Shown: one piece after another, positions 47,183 to 53,791 of the stretch | How the letters are laid out: the number at the start of each line of letters is the position of its first letter | Numbering within the stretch: the first letter of the stretch is position 1 | Notes under the pieces: generated by a model | What the model was told of the DNA's origin: nothing | Databases searched by the model: none | Seen by the model: only the letters and a program-made list of their open reading frames with translations | Position numbers and translations under genes: made by a program | From: Treponema sp. | GTDB taxonomy: Bacteria; Spirochaetota; Spirochaetia; Treponematales; Treponemataceae | Reading direction: 5' to 3' | Length of the DNA: 53,791 bases | Assembly: GCA_016287815.1 (NCBI GenBank) | Contig: JAEEWW010000008.1 | Span: forward strand, 1-53,791

Positions 47183-47824
47183 TTAATACGCGTAGCTTTT
47201 TGTCGGGCGCATCTGGTTTGCCGGCCATGATTTTGGCAAAATCATATTTAAAGCATAGCTGTATAAAACGTTTGCAATTTCGTTTAAGGTTTTGCGAACG
47301 CAGTTTTTCTGTTTAAAAGTATTTATAAAGCTGAAAAATTCTTTTGAATTTTCTGGTTTCCAGAGCTTTGCATTATCTATATTAAAAAAGTCACATCTTT
47401 CAGAAAGCGCAATGGCTTTTATATGACGGTTCATGTTTTCTATTACGGAAGATGATTTTTCATTCTGTATGGAAACAACAAGAATCTGTGCGTTTGGGCT
47501 GTTTTCTGAAATTTCTGTAATAAGCGAAATATAATATCCGTCAAAAAGTTCCTGGTCGTTCTGGAACATTTCTACGTCGGCTTCGCCAAGATGAATTATA
47601 ATTGCTTCTGCATTAAGAGGTTGAATATATTCGCGGTATGCCTGCTTTGCATTTTTTATGGAAAGATTTTCAAAACTCCTGTTAAAAACATTACAGTTGA
47701 ATTCAAATTTCTGGGAAAGTTCTTTAACGGGAATCTGACGGTCTGTTGAACCGCCTAAAACAGCAATCTTACTGTCTGAAACAGGATTACAACCAATGTT
47801 CAAATCTTCAATAGGATATTCCAT
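47183..47824 (-). CDS. SGNH-hydrolase-like protein, probably degenerate
   Basis: The 213-residue protein shows an SGNH/GDSL outline: strand with SKIAVLGGSTDRQIPV near residue 18 (block I-like), and AIIIHLGEADVEMF near 85 where the usual GxND is GEAD. AQILVVSIQNE and a final helix region follow, but no clear DxxH catalytic pair is seen. It lacks a signal peptide. It might be an inactive or diverged member; the fold call is tentative. AAGGAAA precedes the ATG. It lies upstream of the TPP riboswitch on the same strand, 66 bp away, and is divergent from the histidine kinase across 237 bp of AT-rich DNA where I see no gene. Confidence 0.55.
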   Translation of the reverse strand: MEYPIEDLNIGCNPVSDSKIAVLGGSTDRQIPVKELSQKFEFNCNVFNRSFENLSIKNAKQAYREYIQPLNAEAIIIHLGEADVEMFQNDQELFDGYYISLITEISENSPNAQILVVSIQNEKSSSVIENMNRHIKAIALSERCDFFNIDNAKLWKPENSKEFFSFINTFKQKNCVRKTLNEIANVLYSYALNMILPKSWPANQMRPTKSYAY

Positions 47825-48061
47825 ATAGTTATTTCCTTTTTTTTCCTTTTGTAAAACTTTTTTGTTTTATAAAGACATCAGATTTATTTCTGACGACTCC
47901 CCTCTGATAATATAATAATGGATATTGAAAAATCAGCAATTTTACTAAAGAATAAAAAGTGATTTTTAAGGAATTTCATTTTTTTTACTTAAGAAAGGTT
48001 TTAAAAAGTTAAAAATAAGGTATTATAAAGGAGAGATTAACCTTCAACTGGAAGTAAAAAA

Positions 48062-49696
48062 GTGACTATTATACATCGGAAAAAAAATATAAACACTCTT
48101 CGCCGCGAAATAGAAAACATTCATTTGTGCTTTATAATAACCTTTACGATTCTTTTCTGCTTTGCAGGTGCGTATTTTCAGGTTCAGGCACATGATAAAG
48201 CTCTTGATCAGAACCTGAAAGATAATGGTGAACTTATCCGCCGCCTTTATGCGCTTGTAAAAGATAAAGATTCTGTTGAAATGCAGGAGTATTTTGATGA
48301 ACTTGTAAAAAAACTTTCAGATGTTGATGTTCTTTCGATTGTTGATACAAAAGATATACGTATTTATCATACAAACCATTCTTTAATCGGCACGATTTAT
48401 AATGGAAGAAAACCTTTTGTAGGTGATACCAATTACGAGCCTTATGCGGAAGATGCTACAGGTCCTTCAGGCGACCAGCGGAGAACCTATTCCGCAATTT
48501 ATGATGAAGACGGCAATTATTGCGGTTTTGTAATGACAATCATGCTGAAAACTTCTATAAGAACAATCGTTTTTTCTACCTATTATTGTTTTCTGTTTAT
48601 TACAGCATTTGCAATTCTGATTGAATTATTCATTTCTAAAAAGATTTCAGAAACCATAAAGAAAAAACTTATGGGATTTGAACCTGATGTAATTTCTGCA
48701 ATGTACATGATTCGAGAGCGGATTCTTGAAACAATTTACGATGGAATAATATCTGTTGATAAAAATAAAAATGTTCTGTTTTTGAACAAAGCTGCACAAA
48801 AAATTCTGAATTACGAAAGCAAAGAAAAAGATGAGGATAAAGAAGATTTTAACGAAGATAAATCATTAAAGGATTTTGTTGAAAAGTATTTTACAGAAAC
48901 CTTGAAAAACAGCGGAGAAAGTCAGCATTTGCAGGAATGTTCGGTTCTGGATAAAAAACTGATTATTGACTGCGTTCCGATAAAAAAAGAAGGCAACCTT
49001 ATTGGCGCAGTTGGAATCCTGCACGACAGAACAGAATATACAAAACTTATGGAAGAACTTGCTGGTACAAAATATCTTGTAGATTCAATGCGGGCAAATA
49101 ATCATGATTTTACAAACAAGCTCCATGTAATTCTTGGCTTAATTCAGATTGGTCAGCAGGAAAAGGCTGTTTCTTATATTGAAAACATTTCATTTATTCA
49201 GCGGGAAACTTTAAGCACGATTATGAAAGCAATAGATAAGCCTGCCTTTGCGGCACTTTTAGTAGGAAAAATAGCCAGGGCTTCGGAATGTAATGTAAAA
49301 TTTGTTTTAAAAGAAGGGCTTCATTTTAAATCTGAAGATGTGGATATTCATTCTGAAGCATTAATTACAATCTGCGGAAATTTAATTGATAATGCTATTG
49401 ATGCCATGAATATTCGTGCGGTTGCAGATTCAAAAATGAAGGAGCTGGTTTTTGGTGTCTTTACAAAACCTCATGCACTTTTAATTACAGTTGAAGATTC
49501 TGGCTGCGGAATCGCCGAAGAGAATAAGGATAAAATATTTACAAAAGGATTTTCTACCAAAGGAAGCGGCAGAGGTGTCGGGCTTTATCATACAAAACAG
49601 CTGGTTGAAAGCCTTGGAGGTAAAATCAGTTTTGAATCCATGGCAGGCGTTGGAACTTCTTTTATGGTAGTTTTTAAAGGAAATGAAAATGTATAA
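48062..49696 (+). CDS. DcuS/CitA-like sensor histidine kinase
   Basis: The 544-residue membrane kinase has helix 1 (about 23-43), an extracytoplasmic sensor domain of about 140 residues, helix 2 (about 175-195), a PAS domain (about 220-330), then the kinase core. The phosphorylated His lies in RANNHDFTNKLHVILGLIQ, the pattern of the DcuS/CitA group. ATP-binding boxes are ICGNLIDNAIDAM, VEDSGCGI and GSGRGVGLYHTKQLVE. Relatives sense C4-dicarboxylates or citrate. The start is GTG with a weak GGAAG site; no ATG upstream is possible. Its last codons overlap the response regulator gene. Confidence 0.88.
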   Translation: MTIIHRKKNINTLRREIENIHLCFIITFTILFCFAGAYFQVQAHDKALDQNLKDNGELIRRLYALVKDKDSVEMQEYFDELVKKLSDVDVLSIVDTKDIRIYHTNHSLIGTIYNGRKPFVGDTNYEPYAEDATGPSGDQRRTYSAIYDEDGNYCGFVMTIMLKTSIRTIVFSTYYCFLFITAFAILIELFISKKISETIKKKLMGFEPDVISAMYMIRERILETIYDGIISVDKNKNVLFLNKAAQKILNYESKEKDEDKEDFNEDKSLKDFVEKYFTETLKNSGESQHLQECSVLDKKLIIDCVPIKKEGNLIGAVGILHDRTEYTKLMEELAGTKYLVDSMRANNHDFTNKLHVILGLIQIGQQEKAVSYIENISFIQRETLSTIMKAIDKPAFAALLVGKIARASECNVKFVLKEGLHFKSEDVDIHSEALITICGNLIDNAIDAMNIRAVADSKMKELVFGVFTKPHALLITVEDSGCGIAEENKDKIFTKGFSTKGSGRGVGLYHTKQLVESLGGKISFESMAGVGTSFMVVFKGNENV

Positions 49697-50366
49697 GGTT
49701 TTAATTGTTGAAGACGATCCAATGGTCGCAATGATAAATGAACAGTATGTAATGCGCAATTCAAATTTTTCTGTAGCAGGAATTTGCCGTAACGGACAGG
49801 AAGCGATGGATTTTCTTGCAAAAGAAGCCGTTGACCTTGTAATTCTTGATATTTATATGCCGTACATGGATGGAATTCAGACTTTAAAAAAGATTCGTGA
49901 AAATAAATTAAAATGTGAAGTAATAATGGTAACGGCTGCCAATGACAGCGAAAGTCTTGAAGATACGATGCACCTTGGCGTTATAGATTTTTTGATAAAA
50001 CCTTTTGCCTATGAAAGGTTTCAAATTGCACTTACAAAATTTTCAAGAAAAGTAAAAGCATTAAAAAACTCTACGGTTTTAAATCAGAACAGTGTAGATG
50101 ATATAATTTCAAATTCAGTAAAAACCGAAGAAAGTGATTATACAAAAGGAATTCAGGAAAAAACGCTTGCCGTAATAATCGATTATCTTGAAAAAAATAC
50201 AGGCTGGCAGAATGGAGAAACAATAGCAGAAAATGTAAATCTTTCAAGCGTTACAATCCGCCACTATATGAATTTTCTAATAAAAAAAGGGCAGGCCATT
50301 GAAAAAATCAACTATGGAACAGGCGGAAGACCAAGTATTTTATATAAGAAAAAAGGCGTAGAGTAA
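49689..50366 (+). CDS. DcuR/CitB-like response regulator
   Basis: The 225-residue protein has a receiver domain (about 1-120) with acidic pocket EDD, phosphorylated Asp in LVILDIYMPYMDG, and the switch residues T (MVTAAND) and K (LIKPF). The C-terminal DNA-binding domain (about 160-225: TIAENVNLSSVTIRHYMNFLIKKG, then YGTGGRPSILYK) is the CitB/DcuR type. The ATG at 49689 is preferred to 49683, since AAAGGA is then 7 nt away. It overlaps the kinase gene by eight bases. Targets are not adjacent; dicarboxylate metabolism (for instance aspA in this window) is a guess. Confidence 0.9.
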   Translation: MYKVLIVEDDPMVAMINEQYVMRNSNFSVAGICRNGQEAMDFLAKEAVDLVILDIYMPYMDGIQTLKKIRENKLKCEVIMVTAANDSESLEDTMHLGVIDFLIKPFAYERFQIALTKFSRKVKALKNSTVLNQNSVDDIISNSVKTEESDYTKGIQEKTLAVIIDYLEKNTGWQNGETIAENVNLSSVTIRHYMNFLIKKGQAIEKINYGTGGRPSILYKKKGVE

Positions 50367-50370
50367 ATGT

Positions 50371-50471
50371 TCTGCCATAATTACAAGGCGTCCTTTATGT
50401 TTTTATGGCAGACTAATCCATGAATTAGCGATAGAGCGCCGTTCACCGTTCGTGTGAACGGCGCTCATTCT
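50371..50471 (+). terminator. Terminator region with successive hairpins
   Basis: Three stems follow the response regulator: TCTGCCATAA/TTATGGCAGA (50371-50380 with 50403-50412), CTAAT/ATTAG (50413-50428), and a perfect 13-bp stem GAGCGCCGTTCAC/GTGAACGGCGCTC (50434-50446 with 50454-50466), which leads into ATTCTTTTTG. The last is the likely terminator on the plus strand; its right half also encodes the final residues of the convergent GGDEF gene. Confidence 0.75.
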
Positions 50472-51864
50472 TTTTGTTTTCATAATATGCTTTTTTATCC
50501 GCATACATCATGTGGTCGGCAATTTTCTCAAGTTCGTGAATTGTTTTGCCTTTATTTTCAGCGGCTCTTGCAAAACCAAAAGAAATTGAAATTTTATCAT
50601 TTATTTTGCCTTTCCACTTTTTCTGTACTTCCCTGAATGCGTTAAGCATTTTTTTTAGTTCCTTTGTGCCGGAATAGAAAATACAGGCAAATTCATCGCC
50701 GCCGGTGCGGTAAATTTTCTTATCAGCACCAAAAGCAGCTGTTATACATTCTGCCACGCCTTTCAAAAGTTCGTCACCGGCGGCGTGTCCTTTTTCGTCA
50801 TTCGTAATTTTTAGGCTGTTTAAGTCAAACGAAACAAGAACTAAATCATCCGGAATCGGATTTTTTGAAATTTCTTTTATGTCAACTTCGTAGCACCGGC
50901 GGTTTTTTACCTGCGTAAGTTCATCTGTATTAGAAATTTTTATAAGGTTCAGTTCCCTGTTTTTTTCTTCATTTATAATCTGCGTTGTAAAAACAACTTT
51001 AGAAAGATGCTGTTTTTCATCAAATTCTGTAGCAATAAACTGTGCGCGGGTCCACCCAAAGTGAATCCCGCAAAAGTCAAGGTATATGCTTTTTTTATTG
51101 CCAAGTCGCTTTTCAAGCGTAGAAAAGTCAATGAATTTGCCGAGCATTTCGCGGTCTTCTGGCAGGGTGCTGTTAAAAATACCAAGTTTTATCTGCTCTG
51201 AAGCCTTTGTGCTTTTATCTGTAAACTGTCTTGCGTAGCTGAAAGAATTAAATTCAAAACTTTTGTCGGTTTTTAAGTCAATTAAGTGAACGGTTAAATA
51301 AATTTCTGCCATGGCCTGCAAAATCTGTGTTTGATTTTCCAGTGCCTTCATCTTGAGTTCCTGATCTTCTACAAGTTTTGCCTGTCTTGATTCTATAATA
51401 ATATAATGAAGGGTTCGCCCAAGTTTTAAAACTGCATTGCGTTCAGATTTTGTCCATTCCCGTTCCTTGTGGCTGTCTATAATTCCTATGCAGCCCTCAA
51501 GAAATTCATCAGTAAAAACACCGTACTGTAAAAGCGATTTAACTACCTGATTTTTTGAACTCGTATTTGTATAGCTGTAAAGATTTTCCTGATCAAATTT
51601 TTTGCGGGAACTTTTAAACTTTTCGTTCAAAAATTTCATATAACGGGTTGTATTTGTTATTCCGTCATTTGAAGCGCTTACATTTGTAAAAATAAGTGCG
51701 TTGTTGGTTGGAAGGACATGAAACATATAAACTGCGTCAACGCAAAGCACTTTTCTGTAAATGTCCAGAAGACGCTGGATATCTGAATCAGAGATATTTT
51801 TTTTATTTTGAACAGCCTTGTTAAAAATAGCAAGTTCGTTATTAATTGTTTCCGTAGTCTTCAT
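50443..51864 (-). CDS. Diguanylate cyclase with N-terminal GAF-like region
   Basis: The 473-residue cytosolic protein has an N-terminal region (about 1-290) of GAF-like sensor character with a coiled segment near 155-190, then a GGDEF domain (about 300-460). The catalytic motif is intact (YRTGGDEFACIF), preceded by DELTQVKNRRCYE and FDLNSLKITNDEKGHAAGDELL, so it should make c-di-GMP from GTP. No RxxD inhibitory site is visible upstream of the motif. A TATCAT box ends 9 nt before the ATG and there is no ribosome site. Its final codons lie inside the opposing terminator stem. It may work against the EAL protein at 43037. Confidence 0.88.
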   Translation of the reverse strand: MKTTETINNELAIFNKAVQNKKNISDSDIQRLLDIYRKVLCVDAVYMFHVLPTNNALIFTNVSASNDGITNTTRYMKFLNEKFKSSRKKFDQENLYSYTNTSSKNQVVKSLLQYGVFTDEFLEGCIGIIDSHKEREWTKSERNAVLKLGRTLHYIIIESRQAKLVEDQELKMKALENQTQILQAMAEIYLTVHLIDLKTDKSFEFNSFSYARQFTDKSTKASEQIKLGIFNSTLPEDREMLGKFIDFSTLEKRLGNKKSIYLDFCGIHFGWTRAQFIATEFDEKQHLSKVVFTTQIINEEKNRELNLIKISNTDELTQVKNRRCYEVDIKEISKNPIPDDLVLVSFDLNSLKITNDEKGHAAGDELLKGVAECITAAFGADKKIYRTGGDEFACIFYSGTKELKKMLNAFREVQKKWKGKINDKISISFGFARAAENKGKTIHELEKIADHMMYADKKAYYENKKNERRSHER

Positions 51865-51998
51865 TCAGTAAAAATGATAACACAGTTTTTTTCTGTACCA
51901 TTGATTATTGCAGCAAAAAAAGAGAGGAAAAATAGGCAAGAAATTTGCTGCACTGAAGAATGAAATGCATCGCGTAAGTTAAATGCAATGCACAACTT

Positions 51999-52032
51999 AA
52001 AAAAAAGAGAAGGCGCCTTGTTCGGCGCCCTT
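51999..52032 (-). terminator. Terminator of a minus-strand small RNA
   Basis: On the minus strand GGCGCC (52024-52029) pairs with GGCGCC (52012-52017) around a 6-nt loop, with flanking AA/TT pairs past one bulge. It leads after four bases into eight T (51999-52006). No protein gene on the minus strand reaches it from upstream. Confidence 0.8.
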
Positions 52033-52201
52033 TAATGTGCTAAAAATCACTAAAAGATTTGCACTATAGAAATTCAGCTTTAACAGCTTCTGTTTTGTCT
52101 AGCGTTTAGCCACGTCCTGGCTATGTATTTTTGTCGGAATCTGCATATTGCCTCCACTACAAGCAGCCGGAAAACGTCCTCACCTCGCTTTCCTAACCAC
52201 A
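52000..52201 (-). ncRNA. Candidate structured small RNA, family unknown
   Basis: A promoter (52208-52235) and a strong terminator (51999-52032) on the minus strand enclose about 200 nt without a credible ORF. The RNA holds the perfect hairpin UAGCCA/UGGCUA with loop GGACG (52107-52123) and a longer stem-loop near its 5' end, GGAAA...UUUCC, around the same AGGACGU word (52174-52180). The length suits 6S, SRP or a regulatory RNA, but I find no SRP apical loop, no tmRNA tag or CCA end, and no RNase P core. It fills most of the 435-bp gap between the GGDEF and adenylation genes. Confidence 0.6.
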
Positions 52202-52207
52202 ATTAGA

Positions 52208-52235
52208 ATAGTATCACAGCTTTTTGAAAAAGCAA
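52208..52235 (-). promoter_or_regulatory. Promoter of the minus-strand small RNA
   Basis: On the minus strand TTGCTT (52230-52235) and TACTAT (52208-52213) are 16 bp apart, with TG just before the -10 box. Transcription would start near 52201. Confidence 0.55.
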
Positions 52236-52299
52236 GTTTTTTTCAAAAAAAATCGATTTTTTTTTATTTTAGGTTAGACTAATAATTGAGGGCAAAAGT

Positions 52300-53791
52300 A
52301 TGAAAAATCAATGGTTTGAGCAGTTCTTTTTTAATGCTACAAACTTTGCAGAAAAAATCTCTGTAATCGATGAAAAAAATAAGTCTTACACGTACAAAGA
52401 ACATGTTGAACTTTCCGGAAAGGTTTATGCCTATCTTAAAGATAAAGGCTTTGGTCCGGAACAGTTTATTGCCATACGTATGCCCAGATGTTCAGAAGCG
52501 ATTATCTGTCAGACAGGAATTTTACGTAACGGCAGTGCTTTTGTTACGTTAGAAACCGATACTTTGCCGGAAGAAAGAATTGATTTCATTATAAAAGATT
52601 GTGAATGTGCATTTGTAATCACCGAAAAAGAATGGGAAGAAATTGTAAATTATCGCGAGCAGGAAGGCTATAACCAGATTGCAATAGACAATAATCTTGC
52701 ATACATTGTTTATACTTCGGGTTCAACCGGAATCCCAAAAGGTGCGCTCCATGAGCGCGGTGATCTTTTAAAATGCGGACAGTCCATAGAATATAATGGT
52801 GAAAATCTCATAAAAGCCAACGATGTTTTTGCCCATGTAATTCCACTGAATATGGCAAGTGCCCTTATTGTTTACCAGAAAGCACTTTACACAGGTGTAA
52901 CCATTGCTTTGTTTTCTATGAAGACTTTAAAAAGTCCTGAAGTTTTTATTGCAAAGGCGAAAGACTGCAAGGTAACAGGAATTTTTGTGCCACCGTCTTT
53001 AATTCAAGTTGTTGCAAAGATTCCAAATCTTAGAATCATCATTACTGGTGGTGAAAGTTCTTCCAGATGTACTGTAAAAAATGTGCCTGTTTACAATAAT
53101 TACGGTTCAAGTGAAGCCACATGGGGGCTTCATACACCGCTTATAAAACGTGAAGCAAGTCCTTCTACGCTTGGAATTCCGCAGCCGGATCATAAGGTCC
53201 AGATTCTGGACGAAAATGGCGATGAAATTGAAGGCGGAAAGATTGGAGAACTTTGTTTTTATAATCCGTATTTCCGCGGTTATATAAATAATCCTGAACT
53301 TACAGAAGAATCTTTCAGGGCTGGAAAAATTTACCGTTCGCGAGATGCTGCAAAATGGACAAATGATGGCGAACTGATGATTGTTGGTCGTCTGGATGAC
53401 ATGATAAAGATTAACGGAAATCGTGTTGAACCTGGTGAAATTGAAGCTGCAATAAAAGAATCAAGTGTCTGGCAGAATGTTGTTGTAAAAGGTTTTGTTT
53501 CCGGCGAAGCCGTTATTTTATGTGCCTTTTATGAATCTTTATTAGCTATTACTCAGGAAGAAATCGACCGCCTTAAAAAGTCACTTACAAAGAAACTTCC
53601 TGTATACATGATTCCGCAGTTTTTTATCTGTGTGGAAAAGTTTTCACTGCTTCCAAGCGGAAAAATAGACCGGAAGGCAATAAGTGCTCCGGATTTTTCA
53701 AAAATCAGGGCATCTTATAAAGCTCCGGAAAATGAAATTCAGCAGAGAATATGTAATGCCTTTTCTGAAGTCATGCAAATTCCAAATGTTG
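52300..53791 (+). CDS. NRPS-type adenylation enzyme, 3' end beyond the window
   Basis: The reading frame is open from ATG 52300 to the window end (497 codons, no stop). AMP-binding motifs appear in order: YIVYTSGSTGIPKGALHE near residue 145 (A3), a YNNYGSSEATWG motif near 267 (A5), GELCFYNP, SRDAAKWTNDGELMIVGRLDDMIKINGNRVEPGEIE near 350-380 (A7-A8), and LPSGKIDRKAI near 455 (A10 with the catalytic Lys). The frame then enters APENEIQQRICNAFSEVMQI, the start of a peptidyl carrier domain. That favours a nonribosomal-peptide-type activating enzyme over an acyl-CoA ligase. It begins directly without a condensation domain. The amino acid cannot be predicted by eye. GAGGG lies 8 nt before the ATG. 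Confidence 0.88.
   Translation, partial: MKNQWFEQFFFNATNFAEKISVIDEKNKSYTYKEHVELSGKVYAYLKDKGFGPEQFIAIRMPRCSEAIICQTGILRNGSAFVTLETDTLPEERIDFIIKDCECAFVITEKEWEEIVNYREQEGYNQIAIDNNLAYIVYTSGSTGIPKGALHERGDLLKCGQSIEYNGENLIKANDVFAHVIPLNMASALIVYQKALYTGVTIALFSMKTLKSPEVFIAKAKDCKVTGIFVPPSLIQVVAKIPNLRIIITGGESSSRCTVKNVPVYNNYGSSEATWGLHTPLIKREASPSTLGIPQPDHKVQILDENGDEIEGGKIGELCFYNPYFRGYINNPELTEESFRAGKIYRSRDAAKWTNDGELMIVGRLDDMIKINGNRVEPGEIEAAIKESSVWQNVVVKGFVSGEAVILCAFYESLLAITQEEIDRLKKSLTKKLPVYMIPQFFICVEKFSLLPSGKIDRKAISAPDFSKIRASYKAPENEIQQRICNAFSEVMQIPNV

Noticed and set aside
52000..52201. tmRNA, SRP RNA or RNase P RNA on the minus strand
   Set aside because: There is no CCA end or tag reading frame, no GGAAGnAGCC apical loop in the right place, and no RNase P core pairing. 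The RNA is left unassigned.

Overview
The window most likely comes from a spirochaete of the genus Treponema (host-associated or gut type). The base composition is moderately AT-rich. Secreted proteins have signal peptides ending in ...FASGG or ...FSAG, and there are lipoproteins with Cys lipoboxes. Outer-membrane beta-barrels sit beside ECF sigma, TonB and c-di-GMP genes, and one ORF carries short GxQxxGxxN surface repeats of a kind known from spirochaetes. The genus call is inference; no rRNA or tRNA gene lies in the window to confirm it.

Layout. 0.1-9.6 kb is mostly housekeeping and transport: a secreted beta-propeller, a DUF2971 protein, a MATE exporter, a SulP anion transporter, a COG2509-type FAD protein and an ABC-F ATPase. 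9.7-12.5 kb is a small AT-rich accessory islet: an HTH regulator facing four operator-like boxes spaced exactly 30 bp apart, a zinc-ribbon/TM2 membrane pair, and two toxin-antitoxin pairs, one behind a palindrome that covers its ribosome-binding site. 12.5-17.3 kb carries aspA, an EamA exporter, pth, mazG and queH. A MITE-like nested inverted repeat (17.35-17.58 kb) precedes a 1552-residue beta-helix lipoprotein with a large internal duplication. 22.4-29.4 kb holds an InlB-like lipoprotein, msrA, metQ behind a structured leader, a secreted 5'-nucleotidase, and a zinc P-type ATPase with its SmtB-type repressor and a textbook operator.

29.5-43.0 kb is the most interesting block. It is a long co-directional series: ECF sigma factor, membrane anti-sigma-like protein, a caspase (C14) domain joined to 15-residue repeats and a predicted outer-membrane barrel, a TonB-dependent receptor, ExbB, two ExbDs, TonB, an MMPL/RND exporter, a LolA-like outer-membrane lipoprotein-sorting protein and a DUF1302-like barrel. 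Together they look like a signal-controlled, proton-motive-force-driven outer-membrane system with a surface or periplasmic caspase-like protein. Two leader structures (before the receptor and before the MMPL gene) bury the Shine-Dalgarno sequence in a stem, so the block appears to be tuned at translation as well as by the sigma factor.

43.0-53.8 kb carries c-di-GMP enzymes (an EAL protein with a degenerate GGDEF, and an intact GGDEF protein), a TPP-riboswitch-controlled thiD-cytX operon, a degenerate SGNH protein, a DcuS/DcuR-like two-component system, a promoter-to-terminator unit on the minus strand that looks like an unidentified small RNA of about 200 nt, and the first 497 codons of an NRPS-type adenylation enzyme cut by the window edge. 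This last gene is real although it has no stop inside the window.

A recurring feature is that at least six genes have a -10-like hexamer only 6-9 nt before the start codon and no Shine-Dalgarno sequence, which suggests leaderless transcripts.
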